Assembly: GCA_033065855.1 (NCBI GenBank)
Contig: JAVXUO010001466.1
Location: 1 to 64,000 of the forward strand
Source: Escallonia rubra
Taxonomy: Eukaryota; Streptophyta; Magnoliopsida; Escalloniales; Escalloniaceae
DNA length: 64,000 nucleotides
Direction of reading: 5' to 3'
Shown here one piece after another: positions 22,610-32,710 of this stretch; positions within the stretch are counted from its first letter, which is position 1; each line of letters starts with the position of its first letter. The notes beneath the pieces are model-generated. The model was not told the origin of the DNA. It worked only from the letters and a program-made list of their open reading frames with translations, and did no database searches. The translations under genes and the position numbers were made by a program.

Positions 22610-22780
22610 ATGGACAATCCAACACTATCTTTCTGGTTTCTGTTCATTCTCAATTTCCTAGTGATCCTCACCACCCCCCAGCCAAGTTTGCTATACAACC
22701 ACTGTTCAACTGGTGGCAACTACACCGCCACCAGCACCTACGCAGCCAACCTGAAAACCCTCCTTTCCTCCATCTCCTAG
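22610..22780 (+). pseudogene. Leader of a DUF26 cysteine-rich receptor-like kinase/secreted protein (captured fragment)
   Basis: The ATG at 22610 opens a 56-codon frame ending in TAG at 22780. Residues 5-22 form a hydrophobic signal peptide (SFWFLFILNFLVIL). After it comes the start of a Gnk2/DUF26 domain: HCSTGGNYTATSTYAANLKT, LLSSIS. In CRK proteins this is the opening of the first extracellular DUF26 domain after the signal peptide. The frame ends before the C-x8-C-x2-C part of the domain, so only the first exon's beginning is present. It is inside the CACTA element, on the opposite strand to the B3 gene, and best seen as a separately captured piece of a host gene. A short secreted peptide cannot be excluded. 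Confidence 0.7.
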
Positions 22781-23069
22781 TATCAGTCAGTATACAAATT
22801 TGAACTTACTGGCCACAAACATGGCAGGTAGAAGACACTGTACACCACAAACATTTTCCAAACTCCAATTGACGGTGGCGATGGCGATCTAGGTTTGGTT
22901 TCTCTGTGTTTCAAACCTTAATTTTCTGTATATGTTTGAATATCTATGTGTATTTTAGGGCAATTGTCATACAAATCATTTGAGCCGAAATAAAAATTCA
23001 GATCTATGTGTATTTAGGGCATGTAACCTAAATTGAAGACAAAATAACAAAAAATTCAGATAATTTAGG

Positions 23070-23300
23070 GCAATTGACATACAAATCTCGAGGTGGGTAC
23101 GACGGCGGCGGCGTTGGTGGTGCGGCGGCAGTGGTGGGTTTCGTTGCGCGGCGACAGGGGAGGGCTTTGTGGCACGACCGGAGTGCAAGGCTTGGTGGCG
23201 CGGCGTCGGGTGGGGGACGGGAGTGTCGCCGGAGCTGGGTCGCCGTAGAGAAGGGTCGCCAGAGGTGAGAACGGCGGTGGGTGGGTGAGAGCAGGTATTC
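23070..23300. other. GC-rich block in CACTA interior
   Basis: GGCGGCGG- and CGCCGG-rich sequence with open frames on both strands that lack any motif. It contrasts with the AT-rich flanks, so it may be another captured piece (5' exon or CpG-rich leader). Confidence 0.4.
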
Positions 23301-23618
23301 ACAGAGAGAACGGGGAGAGAGAAAGAAACCAGATGTGTTTTTAAATGGAGGATATTTAGCGACGGAATAACACCGTCGCTAAAACTCCGTCTGTGAATGT
23401 TTTATAAAAATATTTAGCGACGGTAGGTCCGTCGCTAAAAGTCCGTCGTTAAAACTCCGTTGCAAAATACTTTTACCGACCGTGTCTTCCGTCGGTAATA
23501 GTATTTTGCAATGGAATTTTAACGACGGGATATTCCGTCGCTTAAAGACATTTTTAGCGACGGAATACCTTCCGTCGCTAAAACTCCGTCGCCAAATACA
23601 TATTTTCTTGTGGTGTAT

Positions 23619-24867
23619 TCTCTTCCGAGTGATGCGGTAGTACCACCCGAGATACTTCTCAATGCTGACCACGGGGTCAAGCTTCGACACAATGGCCGCT
23701 AGCGTGTCTTGCAAAGAACCCTATAGTTGAATTTCATTTGCACACAGTTCGTGCGTATTCACCTTGCCAAAGCGTGGGACACCTGGGGGTTCCAATTAAC
23801 CCTCATATCTGGGGCATCGGCTGGCAACCTCTGCATGCAGTCAAAATGGCGCATTGCACGATCCAGTAGTTGCCACTCCACGATCTCGAAGTGGATCAGT
23901 GGTGTGCGTTGCAACCCGGAGAGCGTGATGATGAAAGACTATGCCACATATCCTGTCAAACGTTCGTACGGCGCCCATCACATTTGGCCCAGAGATAGCG
24001 AGTCGAACTCCCCCTGATAGAATGAAATGTTGTGATGGGGATCATCTCTCCTTGGGTAGTGGCTCTCCCTCCAACTATACTCCCAAGCGCACAACCGAGG
24101 CCACACATTATTGGTTCCCTTCCTACAGTTGGTTGCATCGACAATAATGTGTTCATAAGACCACTCCTGATCTGAGAACAAAGACGTAATTATGGTCATG
24201 TCGTCAAAATTTATTATGCACCTACTAATAAAAAAATATAAAAAACATAATTACAAAGAGTTATATGATATACTTGCAAAAATGAGAGACATGCACATAT
24301 AGCTTTGGAGTCATGCCTCGCTACCTTGTGCAATGCTCGATACAAGTACGCAAGAGTTGCTACACCCCAGGCATACTCCCCAACCTCTTGTAGGTTACCC
24401 AACAACGCTAAATATTTGGTGCTGACCGTATTCTTTGACGTCGTTGGGAATAGAATTGCCCCCATCACCCACAGCAGGAAGGCCTTTGTGTGCAACACAA
24501 ACATCTCCTCCGTGTAGTATTCTGGCAGAACCCCGAAGTTTTCTAGAAACCACCTCAACTTTATCCCACCAGTGCTAAATTTACTCTCGGGTATCGAAAT
24601 AAAGAAGTCCCTAGCAACTCTCTTGTTTGTTGCGAAAGATAGATGAGCAATTATCGGCCGCCCCGTCACTGGTAACCCTAAGATGAACCCTACATCTTCT
24701 AAGGTTATTGCCATCTCTCCAAAAGGAAAGTGAAACGTATTCATTTCACTTCTCCACCTTTTAACAAGGACACCTATTAAGTTCCGGTGAATTTGCTGAA
24801 AGATATTTCCTTGCGTAAAAACCCCAAACTCAATTCTACGCAACAATTTTTTCTGGAATTTGTTCAA
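23619..24867 (-). pseudogene. Plant mobile domain (PMD, aminotransferase-like) part of PMD-Ulp1 gene
   Basis: The first exon runs from about 24867 to 24274 and gives FHFPFGEMAITLEDVGFILGLPV, which is the PMD signature (LverW..E.nTFH.p.GE.titLeDv..llGLpv.G). It is followed by LPEYYTEEMFVLHTKAFLLW and YAWGVATLAYLYRAL. A phase-0 intron fits: donor caa|gtatat at about 24273, and an acceptor at ctcagatcag before gag at 24166. It joins to EWSYEHIIVDA, NNVWPRLCAW and later PLIHFEIVEWQLLDRAMRHF. In-frame stops occur at 23978-23980 and 23939-23941, plus one further on, so the copy is dead. The frame YLGWYYRITRKR at about 23640 reads straight into the CACTA insertion. PMD proteins (MAIN/MAIL-like) are known both as host silencing factors and as transposon cargo; this one is the latter by context. 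The first codon is uncertain because a stop lies just upstream of 24867. Confidence 0.78.
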
Positions 24868-25164
24868 TTTCTAGATTCTGAATTATTCGGTTACCTCTAC
24901 TGTATTGAGTGGTGCTCTTTCCTACGATTAATAAAGATAATTTAAGCAAAGTAAAAGGTATACAATGTTCGTGAGATTAAGAAAAAAAAAAGTCTCTTGC
25001 TTGTCCATTCCAGATAGATGTATTAATATGGTTTTCTTGGTCGTATAATATGAAAGGATCTTTTGGTCCAGGGTTAAAGGCCATTTTTTGCGAATGAAAT
25101 TATGGAAAATGTAAAGTTCGGAAATTTTATCAAACGCTCGCAAATTACCAACGCTAGCACATGC

Positions 25165-25167
25165 TCA

Positions 25168-25220
<53 letters not shown>

Positions 25221-25232
25221 TATACATACACA
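25165..25232. repeat. (TA)n(CA)n microsatellite
   Basis: A (TA)n run at 25169-25184 is followed by (CA)n to about 25214, then degenerate CATA repeats. It lies in the gene-free end of the MULE region (24900-25500). Confidence 0.85.
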
Positions 25233-25499
25233 TAATCAAGAAATTACCAGTGCTAGTACATGCATAATACATAATCAAAACCATGCACAGATCTACTTAT
25301 ATAATAAAAAATATGCATAATATGCAATACTAATCACAAACTCTAGATTATAAACAAATAAAGGATTGGTTTGTGAACTTCAGTGATTAATTAGATGATT
25401 AAAGGACTTGGAAAGAAATTGCGCAGATTTACTTGCCAACGCCGCCGCGGGAAAGTTTGGGAAGAAGAAAGAGGGGAAAAGACTTTCAAAATTAGGGGT

Positions 25500-25632
25500 T
25501 TGTTGTTTTTATATGTACCATCCGCTACACAATGTAGCGGACGGTACAAAATGTATCGGACGGTGTGGATAAGGACAACTTCTGTCAGCTAAACTGTCTG
25601 GCGGACAGAGTGGGGGACAAGATGTGTCACGC
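25500..25632. mobile_element. Right terminal region of large MULE
   Basis: The palindrome ccatccgctacac..tgtagcggacgg lies at about 25519-25545, and a second, poorer copy follows. Then come ctgtctggcggacag and agtgggggacaagatgtg, which is the inverse of the left terminal phrase near 13460-13510. This is the partner of the left MULE end. The phrase stops at about 25625, where a TGTCACGCCC LTR-like end starts, so the very tip of the MULE is not certain. Confidence 0.5.
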
Positions 25633-26939
25633 CCCCTACCCGGAGGCAGACCTACGTATACTATTTCAAAATATTTCTGCTTACGAGAAATATAATACCC
25701 AAAGCATCTTACCAAAAATATGACCTCAAAGAGGTAATCAGAGCTCTAAATCAGATCTGAAATAAAAGGCATTTAAGTTCCTCATCAACGTCTAATAATT
25801 ACAGCAGAAGTTTGATAACAATAATTATTTCCCAACCATTGGGGTATCGAAAGTCACTAAATCAAAAACTATTACATGGTTCTTATTTCAAAGCTACTAA
25901 GGAAGTTATCAATTAAAGTTCACTCCAAGTTTAAGCATAATGCTATTAACTCCTCTAAACCGTCTCAGCTTAATTACCTAAAATTGGGAGAGAAAGGGGG
26001 GTGAGCACAGTGCCCAGTAAAGATCACACGCACACACCCACGGAGTACAACACATATATCCAATAATATATAGCTGAGTCCAAACAAAGCATATGAAAAC
26101 AAAAGTGCAAAGACGATTGAAAATCTTAGCACGACAAACAATCTCACTTTGGGAAATTCAACCCATCAACGATCAAATCAAAATCAAAGTCAAATAACAC
26201 ATTCGAATAATTGAACTAATAATCGAATACGATACAATCACGTAATACGTGACGGTAAAGCACGTTAATCTAAGCACGCGAATGTTCTAAGTTCAAAGTT
26301 GCATACGGATATCAATTGTCATATCATGTCATGGCATCACGTTAACCTAAGTACGTGAAAGTTCTAATATTAGTTCAATTCAAAGAGGTTCAATGGACAT
26401 CAAAGTATCTCAAACACATGTTAACGACAAAGAATCAAAACTTTGAATTTCAGAAATGATATCTTAACAACTTCAAAAGATACTCAATATTAGACTCAAA
26501 TCGAAGAAGACAAATATCCGAGTTCAACAGAAGTTGAATCGTTTCAATCTGAGTTGGTATGAGGTAGATATGAGTAAATAAAGAAGACGAATGCCAAAAA
26601 GTACAACCCAACCAAGAACCAATGAAAGTCTGACATGTGGGGTGCCACCTAGGCAGCCCCACGTGAGGAAGCTTGCTGCTTTGAACCTAGGGATGGCAAA
26701 AAAATCCGAACCCGCGGATCTCCGCCCCGCCCCGCCCCGGTAGGAGCGGGTTTTTTTTTACTTTGACCAAGTCATGGGGCGGGTATGGTATTTTTTGAAA
26801 AAACCCGCAGCGGGTTAGGGGCGGGTATGGTATTCACCCCAATCCGCCTCGCGACCCGCCCTGGTACACTAACCCTAATAATTTAGTTGATCTTAGCCGT
26901 CCCCTAACACTTTAGCTGATCTTAGCCGTCCATCATATA

Positions 26940-26979
<40 letters not shown>

Positions 26980-26990
26980 ATATATATATA
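26940..26990. repeat. (TA)n microsatellite
   Basis: About 38 bp of TA, a ctata break, then more TA, inside the TIR element upstream of the HSP20 fragment. Confidence 0.9.
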
Positions 26991-27145
26991 TGTTCTTTCT
27001 TTTCTGGCAAACCCTAGATCTCAATTCTCAACCTGTGCCATCACTCTCCAATCTCCATCTCCCAAATTCCGGTTCTGTCACCACCGCCAGCTTTCTCGGT
27101 GGGTGGTGACGTGGTAGTATAGCCTAGGTTCGTTTGAGTTAGGGA

Positions 27146-27369
27146 CGTGAGAGAAGGCTCTTCACATTAAGAGGGACATGCCCGGCGTCGGCAAAGAGAA
27201 CGTGAAGGTCTACGTGGAGCAGAACACAGTGGTCATCAAGGGGGAAGCCGAGAGCGAATCGGACGACGAAGAGCCCGCGAGAAGGTATGCCAGCAGGCTT
27301 GACCTGCCTCCCAATACGTACAAGTTTGATGAGATTAAGGTGGATCTGAAGAACGGTGTGCTCCGGTGT
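27146..27369 (+). pseudogene. Small heat-shock protein (HSP20, organellar type) fragment
   Basis: From 27157 the frame reads KALHIKRDMPGVGKENVKVYV, then EQNTVVIKGEAE, RRYASRLDLPPNTYKFDEIK and DLKNGVLR. This follows the alpha-crystallin domain of mitochondrial/chloroplast HSP22-23 proteins, from the DMPG turn to the KNGVL strand. The N-terminal transit peptide and arm are missing. A frame change and a stop lie just upstream (DVRE at 27146 is in another frame), and homology ends right after KNGVLR, where the family has the VPK motif. The open frame runs on to 27498 into unrelated residues. It is a captured exon fragment, not a working chaperone. Codon GC is much higher than in the flanks. Confidence 0.75.
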
Positions 27370-28100
27370 AGTTTTGCATGTCCGGCGTCGATGAGGGGTT
27401 GGTGTTTGGTTGCGGGGTATGTTGTCGGAGTCCTCGAGGCACTTGCGAAGAGTTGCGGAGATACCTGTTTGCCTTATGGTGGTTGCCGGTGGCTGTAATC
27501 GGTTCGCAGGGTCCTCAATTGGTTTTTCCGATGGTGTTTGGCCTGCCGGCGATGGGGTCTTGTCCGGCGAAGTCTTGGTTGTGCATGTATCGGCTGATGA
27601 ACGTTGATAATCTGATTTTTCGTGGGTGAATCTGGCCTATGGGACTCTGCAGCGGTGGAATGGCCGGCGTCGCTGGTGTTTCCGGTGCCGGCGTGAAGCA
27701 CCGGATTTGAGACCATGTGTCCGTGATGGTACCAGGTGGCTGGGAGTTGGGTTGGTGACTCATCAATGGTGTTGTGGTGTTTTTGTAATTTTGTTCTTCT
27801 TGTCTTAGTTTTAGTTATTGTCTTCACTATTTTAGTTGGTCTTTTTACTTTAGTTGTAGTTCTCTATTTATTTTCTAGTTACTAGTTAGTCTCTTCATTA
27901 AGAAAAGAAAAAAAAGAACATGGTTGTTTTCTATTTATTACTTTGTCCTTTGTTAAACCAAACAGAGGGGAAGGGGGAGGGGGGGGGGCGGGTTGATTTC
28001 GGGTTTTTCGCGTGTTACGGGGCGGGTGCGGGTTTTCTAAATACACGTAGGATCGGTTATGGTATTTTACAAACATAACCCGGTGCGGGGCGGGGCGGGG
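27370..28100. other. Remaining interior of the TIR element
   Basis: GC-rich to about 27760, with overlapping open frames on both strands and no motif. AT-rich from 27770 to 27960, then GC-rich arm sequence. The GC-rich block may be a second captured piece, but I do not recognise it. Confidence 0.35.
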
Positions 28101-28433
28101 CGGGACAAAGTTCAATGACTAGCGAGGCGGGTTCGGATTTTAACAGATCCGCATCCGACCCGCCCCATTGCCATCCTTATTTGAACCTGAATGCAGAATT
28201 GATTAATAATGGATTGCAAAGCTTCCACCACATGGATTGCAAAGGATTTATTTATTTCATGAATAATGGTGGAAGGGCTTTGAGCACAGGGAAGCGTGTC
28301 AAGAACATGGCCTCCCATGGTTCTAATTCTGGGAAAGTGTGGCGTGAAAATTCAATGACAAAATACACATAGCAACTCCAAAAGCCGCAAAAATTATACT
28401 AGCACAAGAAAAAGAACAGAAAAGGGCGTGACA

Positions 28434-28883
28434 AAACAATCACCGTCGTACTCAACAAATTGTAACCAATTATTGAAGGAAAGCGAGATGATTTAATATA
28501 ATTCGAAGGAGCATAATGAGTGTAACCCTTACCTCAATTTTTACGTAAAATTTGCAAAGTTGCGTAACCTTCCGAAAATCTCAAAACCTAAATAATTGAA
28601 TCAACCCCAATTACGTTAAATTCTTTGTAAACGTAATCCTAAAGTGATGATAATATTGTTTGGTCCATTCTCTAACAGCTTAAGCTTTTAGAGCATATGG
28701 TAACTTAACAAACTACATACAATATGCAAATTATCTTCAAAATTATAATGCTACTTCAGGAGTTGAATAATTTTTAGATTATAATTTTTAAGTAACAGTT
28801 ATGTCAAATCATTCAAGGTTCTAATAGCAAGGATCTATAATTTCATGAATACTAATTTCATAATATAATTTAAACGAGAAAAA
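28434..28883. other. AT-rich remnant, possibly truncated retrotransposon interior
   Basis: No gene is visible. It lies on the internal side of the PBS at 28884, so it would be the leader of the minus-strand LTR element, cut short. Confidence 0.3.
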
Positions 28884-28899
28884 CCTTGCTCTGATACCA
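28884..28899 (-). promoter_or_regulatory. Primer-binding site, tRNA-Met type
   Basis: On the minus strand this reads tggtatcagagcaagg, starting one base past the LTR end. It matches the initiator tRNA-Met primer site common to plant LTR retrotransposons. Confidence 0.8.
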
Positions 28900-28900
28900 T

Positions 28901-30028
28901 TGTTGGATTGCATACTGTTCATAACACGCAGCGGATGGACTAAAAGCAATCCACCCTCAAATTAGAATACCTGGAATTAGGTTCTTGTTGCAGAAAAATC
29001 TCTTCGAATATATGAAGACTCTGTGTATCCACACTGTGTCTAATTCTTGCTATTAACACTTTGAAAAATAGAACCCTTGGAGAACTTGAAAAAATCTTGA
29101 ACCAAAATTTCCTTTTTGGTTTTAACCCAGGGACTAGAAATAACACTCCCGTGTTATTTAATATATATTTTTTGTTACGTTTCTTTTTTAGAAAAGATTG
29201 CATGTTGTATGCAAAAAAAAAATGCAAAAGAATTCTCTCTTATATATATGTGTTTCAAGTCGATTACGATCGACTAGTGGATGACGTAAGAAACACATTT
29301 CCTTGATTCATTCATTTGCCCTTGCCAAGGTCTTAGTTTAGTAGTCATAATTAATGCTACCATAGAGCTCAAATCATTACCAACAGCTAACGGTTTCCTT
29401 CTTGATGAATCATTAGTTCTACAAGTATATAATCATACCCGATATCCATTCAACTAGTACCCTAGAGCATTAGGCGCCCGGAATCAAAGTGCGATGCATA
29501 ATTTGTTAATTACTGTGACGATCTCAAGTCAAAGGAACTTTTACACCATGTCATGAGAATATCCTATTGACAGGTAATATTAACCATTAGGAAATCTCAA
29601 TTGTGTGGGTTCGATGATGATATCTCTTTATGCATCATCTATATATATGTGATTTAGTAAATGAGATCAACTAATCTCCATCCTATAGAGACCATCACAT
29701 ATATACTGATCTATCCAGATCATCAAGGTCCTATCTCGTATTATTATGATGAAAAGGGATTTTGGATGCCTCTGCAAATCTAATAACAAATGCAGAGGCA
29801 TCCAAAATCCCTGTTCACCGTTACGTTATAGTAAAGGACGTGGATCTCATTATCATGATGACAAGTTTATAAGTTTAATCAAGGACATTATCATATTAGT
29901 CAAATTATCAAATAAATATGATAATGAAATAACGAATGCCATTTAGTAATCAAAACATGTTGATTACAATGTGTCCAAATCAAATCATGAGAGATTGGAT
30001 ATTGGGCCTATGAATTCTATCCCTAACA
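28901..30028 (-). mobile_element. LTR of a minus-strand retrotransposon (1,128 bp)
   Basis: On the minus strand it begins tgttagggatagaattc at 30028 and ends gcaatccaaca at 28901, followed by one base and the tRNA-Met PBS. That fixes it as a 5' LTR. TG...CA ends with a TGTTAG/CCAACA inverted tip suit Copia elements. The internal region and the other LTR are not in place, so it is a truncated element. Its outer end lies 152 bp beyond the P450 stop codon, in the same orientation. Confidence 0.75.
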
Positions 30029-30180
30029 GGAGGGAGAGATTGTTAGGGGAGAACTTATTATCAACTGAATCCGTTCACACGACATATAAGAAATACAGGC
30101 AAGGAAATTACTGCGACACTTCTAACAGTAGGAAGCCAGTGGGATTTTCTTGTCTCTCTCCCTTTCGAATCGCCACAAGT

Positions 30181-32710
30181 TCACAACTTCTTGACCAAAA
30201 GATCCACTCCATTTCCAGGCTCTATTACCGTATTAAAAGAAGGCTTGTGCACGTATTTTGGGGAGAGTGAGAAAGAGAACTTGGCCACTATGAGAGAAAT
30301 AAGTATTTTGAGTTCAGCCTGAGCCAAACTCTGTCCAAGGCACACCCTGGGTCCAATCCCAAAGGGCATGTACAAGTATGGCTGTTTGCATGCTCCAGAC
30401 ACCCCATTTGCAAACCTTTCTGGGTTAAACTTGAATGCATCTGGACCCCATATTTCAGGGTCAGTGTGCAACGTTGTCACCAAGGTCCAAACATTTACAC
30501 CCTTCGGAACAGTAATGCCTCCAAATTTCATGTCCTCCAATGCCTCCCTTCCGATAACAGGTGCCGGAGGATATAGACGCAATGTTTCATGAATCACCAT
30601 TGCTAGCTGCAAATCATTTGTTTAGTAATTAAGTTTATATGCCTATTCTCTAAAGAATAATAATAATGAGGCCATGTGCATCGAAATGGAGAGACTCTGT
30701 CTTCGTGTTTCAAAGCTGTGACTTTCATAGTACTTTATATCAAATGCTCATTATGTTTTCTGTTTGTCCATAGGAAGTTACTTTGGAATGGTTTGTTCAA
30801 TGGGCAGTAGTCCTCCTTTCCCTTGCCAAAATTATTCTGCTCTATTAAACATCGAATAATTTGTGACCTAGACGGGTCCTCACCAATGGGATGATCATTA
30901 AAATAGAAATTTTTAGTAAGTTACCTGTTTCATCTTGAGAACCATATCAACATTTGGGATTTGACCCTTGCATACATGAAGAGCCTCGGCACGTACGCGA
31001 TCTTGCCATTCTTGATTTGAGGCCAACAACATTAGACACCAAGTGGCTAACACTCCTGTTGCCCCGCCAGCTTGATAGATATTTTTGCAGTTATCAACTA
31101 CGAATTGTTGAATTGAATCCTGGCTCAGATTAGCATTTTTGGCACCATCAAGGAGTGTTTGCAGTAGGTCGTTTTCGTAACCAAATTCATTCCTCTCCTT
31201 TACTACTTTCAGGATCAGCGCACGAACTTCCTTTTCAAATGCCCGTCGCGCCCTATTACTTTTTGTAGGAAGCAGACTATAAAAACAAACATGATAAATA
31301 TCTCATTTTATCAGTCCCGAAGCATATAATGAAAAGCTTTGACAGTTCAATTTGTAGTTTGACTTCGGAGAAGAAACTCATATTTACCCCATGCCGGGAA
31401 CCTTGGCGGACAGAACTGCCTTGGAGGTTACTTCTTCTAGAGCTCTAAGCTTCGAGAAAATCTCTTTATTCCTGGAAAAGTTGCTACCAAAACAAGCTCT
31501 TGATACAACATCTCCAGCGAAGCTTCTCATGTGCTCGTCAATTTTAATATCCGCAATTCCACCCTGATTCTCGATGATGCTTTCCCATGTGTCAAGCAAT
31601 GTAGCTGTAGACTCCTGAATCAGGTTGTACATTCCCTACGAGAAGTTCGAAATATGCGTAGTGTCACTTTTCAAATTGACATGATCGTTATCGAGAGAAA
31701 AGTGGAGTTTTTTTTTTCCAACTCAGTTTTATGTTCTTTAATATTATTCAAGTGGGTTTTCTTGATTTTTGGGTATTACATAGACGATGACCAAATTTGA
31801 AAACCAGACTGAATATCCAAAGCTATTTTAAGTTTGGGAATGAATAACCCAACTCCAAAACTGAACCAACCCACTACATCTTGTCTTCCATAAATTCTAC
31901 CTGCTAGCTTGTGATGAGTTAGTTCAGTTTGGGACTTGGATCATCACTTCACTTCTCTTTCGGAAGCACACACCTTGACTTTATCTACGAACAGTTCAGG
32001 CGCGATGATTTTCCTTTGATGAGCCCAATGAGCACCGTTGGAGTTTAGAATGCCCTGGCCAAGCAAGGCGCGAAGTTCTTTCGTGCCGCTAAGAGGCCTC
32101 CCGAAGTCCAAGGATGTGCATGTAGTCATCTCCCTCACCAAATTAGGCTCAGTCACACTTAAAGTTTGTGTTGTGCCGAGTGCAAACATGAATACATCAC
32201 CTGCACATAAGGAAAATGTTCCAATACGATGCCTTGATGGTTAAGAAACATTTATTGTGATTGGACACATCTGGTTATATTAACATATATACGACATGGT
32301 GGAGAAACTACAACAATTTCTTGTGACCTACCGTATTGCTTCCTCCATGGATCGAGAAAAGGAAGGACATCAGCTCCACAACTGTGGAAGGCAGGGGGTC
32401 CATTGGTAGCAGCGTTGGCTACTGCTTCTGATATTGATCTCTTGATCTCCAAGATGTTTCCAAGAAGAAATTTTTGTGGCGGTCCATTTACGCCTTGCTT
32501 CTTTAGCAGGGATCGAAGCCTACTTGGCTTGACCACCAACGCATGATAGAGTCGCACTAAAAGTCCCAGGAACCCCACCACACCAATGGACATGACAACA
32601 TTGAACAGAAAATGAAGTTCCATGGCCGCCGATACGTATGCTCCCCTAGTTTCTAGTTGGAAAGGAAGCACCTGATCACCTTCCGATCTTGAGCTCTTTA
32701 TCTGGTTCAT
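30181..32710 (-). CDS. Cytochrome P450, CYP714 family, five exons
   Basis: Exons on the minus strand: 32710-32332, 32200-31974, 31635-31388, 31276-30925 and 30606-30181. All introns are GT-AG, and the joined frame is open (1,632 nt). Two in-frame starts exist. The inner ATG at 32623 (context ggcggccATGg) gives 514 residues, the usual P450 length, with the hydrophobic anchor directly at the N-terminus; I prefer it. Features on that numbering: anchor at about 4-28, GPPQKFLLGN hinge, HSCGADVLPFLDPWRKQYG (a CYP714 phrase), ExxR at 380-383, NPERF, and heme loop PFGIGPRVCLGQ with Cys462. The I-helix reads AGGATG (325-330) where the family has AGHETT or close forms. CYP714 enzymes are ER-bound monooxygenases; several oxidise gibberellins, others act on diterpenoids or triterpenoids. 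The family call is firm; the substrate cannot be read from sequence. Confidence 0.88.

Larger units (their letters stand above)
19384..23615. mobile_element. Complete CACTA transposon carrying host gene pieces
   Basis: The left end is cactacaaggaataagg at 19384; the right end is tattttcttgtggtg ending at 23615, its near mirror. A 3-bp target duplication TAT flanks both sides (19381-19383 and 23616-23618), as CACTA elements make. Subterminal motifs tttagcgacgg / ccgtcgctaaa fill 19400-19690 and 23350-23600 in both orientations. No transposase is seen, so it is non-autonomous. The 4,232-bp interior holds a B3-domain gene, a CRK leader fragment and GC-rich stretches, so it is a gene-capturing CACTA. 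It splits the PMD-Ulp1 gene. Confidence 0.88.
26689..28180. mobile_element. Non-autonomous TIR element (hAT-like) with captured HSP20 fragment
   Basis: An identical TTGAACCT flanks both sides (26681-26688 and 28181-28188), which is an 8-bp target duplication. With the preceding T it is 9 bp, so a MULE is the alternative. The ends read agggatggcaa and ttgccatccttat, inverted to each other. Just inside are matching GC-rich arms with atccgaaccc and gttcggat, and CGGGGCGGGGC-type runs at 28084-28105 and 26725-26740. No transposase is present. The 1.49-kb interior contains a small-HSP exon piece at 27146-27369 and other GC-rich sequence, so it is a gene-capturing ('Pack-type') element. Confidence 0.75.
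25625..28433. mobile_element. Probable gypsy solo LTR with nested element
   Basis: It starts tgtcacgccccc at 25625 and ends gggcgtgaca at 28433, an inverted pair typical of plant gypsy LTRs with TGTCACGCCC...GGGCGTGACA ends. Removing the nested TIR element (26689-28180) leaves about 1.3 kb, a normal LTR length. No open frame runs through 25640-26680. I could not find a matching 5-bp target duplication (agatg on the left, aaaca on the right), and no PBS follows, so 'solo LTR' is an inference. Confidence 0.5.

Noticed and set aside
27410..27827. Several open frames on both strands downstream of the HSP20 fragment
   Set aside because: Overlapping frames in GC-rich captured sequence, with no recognised domain in any.
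32624..32710. Outer ATG at 32710 as the P450 start
   Set aside because: It adds 29 polar residues ahead of the membrane anchor; the ATG at 32623 has better context and gives the usual length. It is kept only as the feature boundary.
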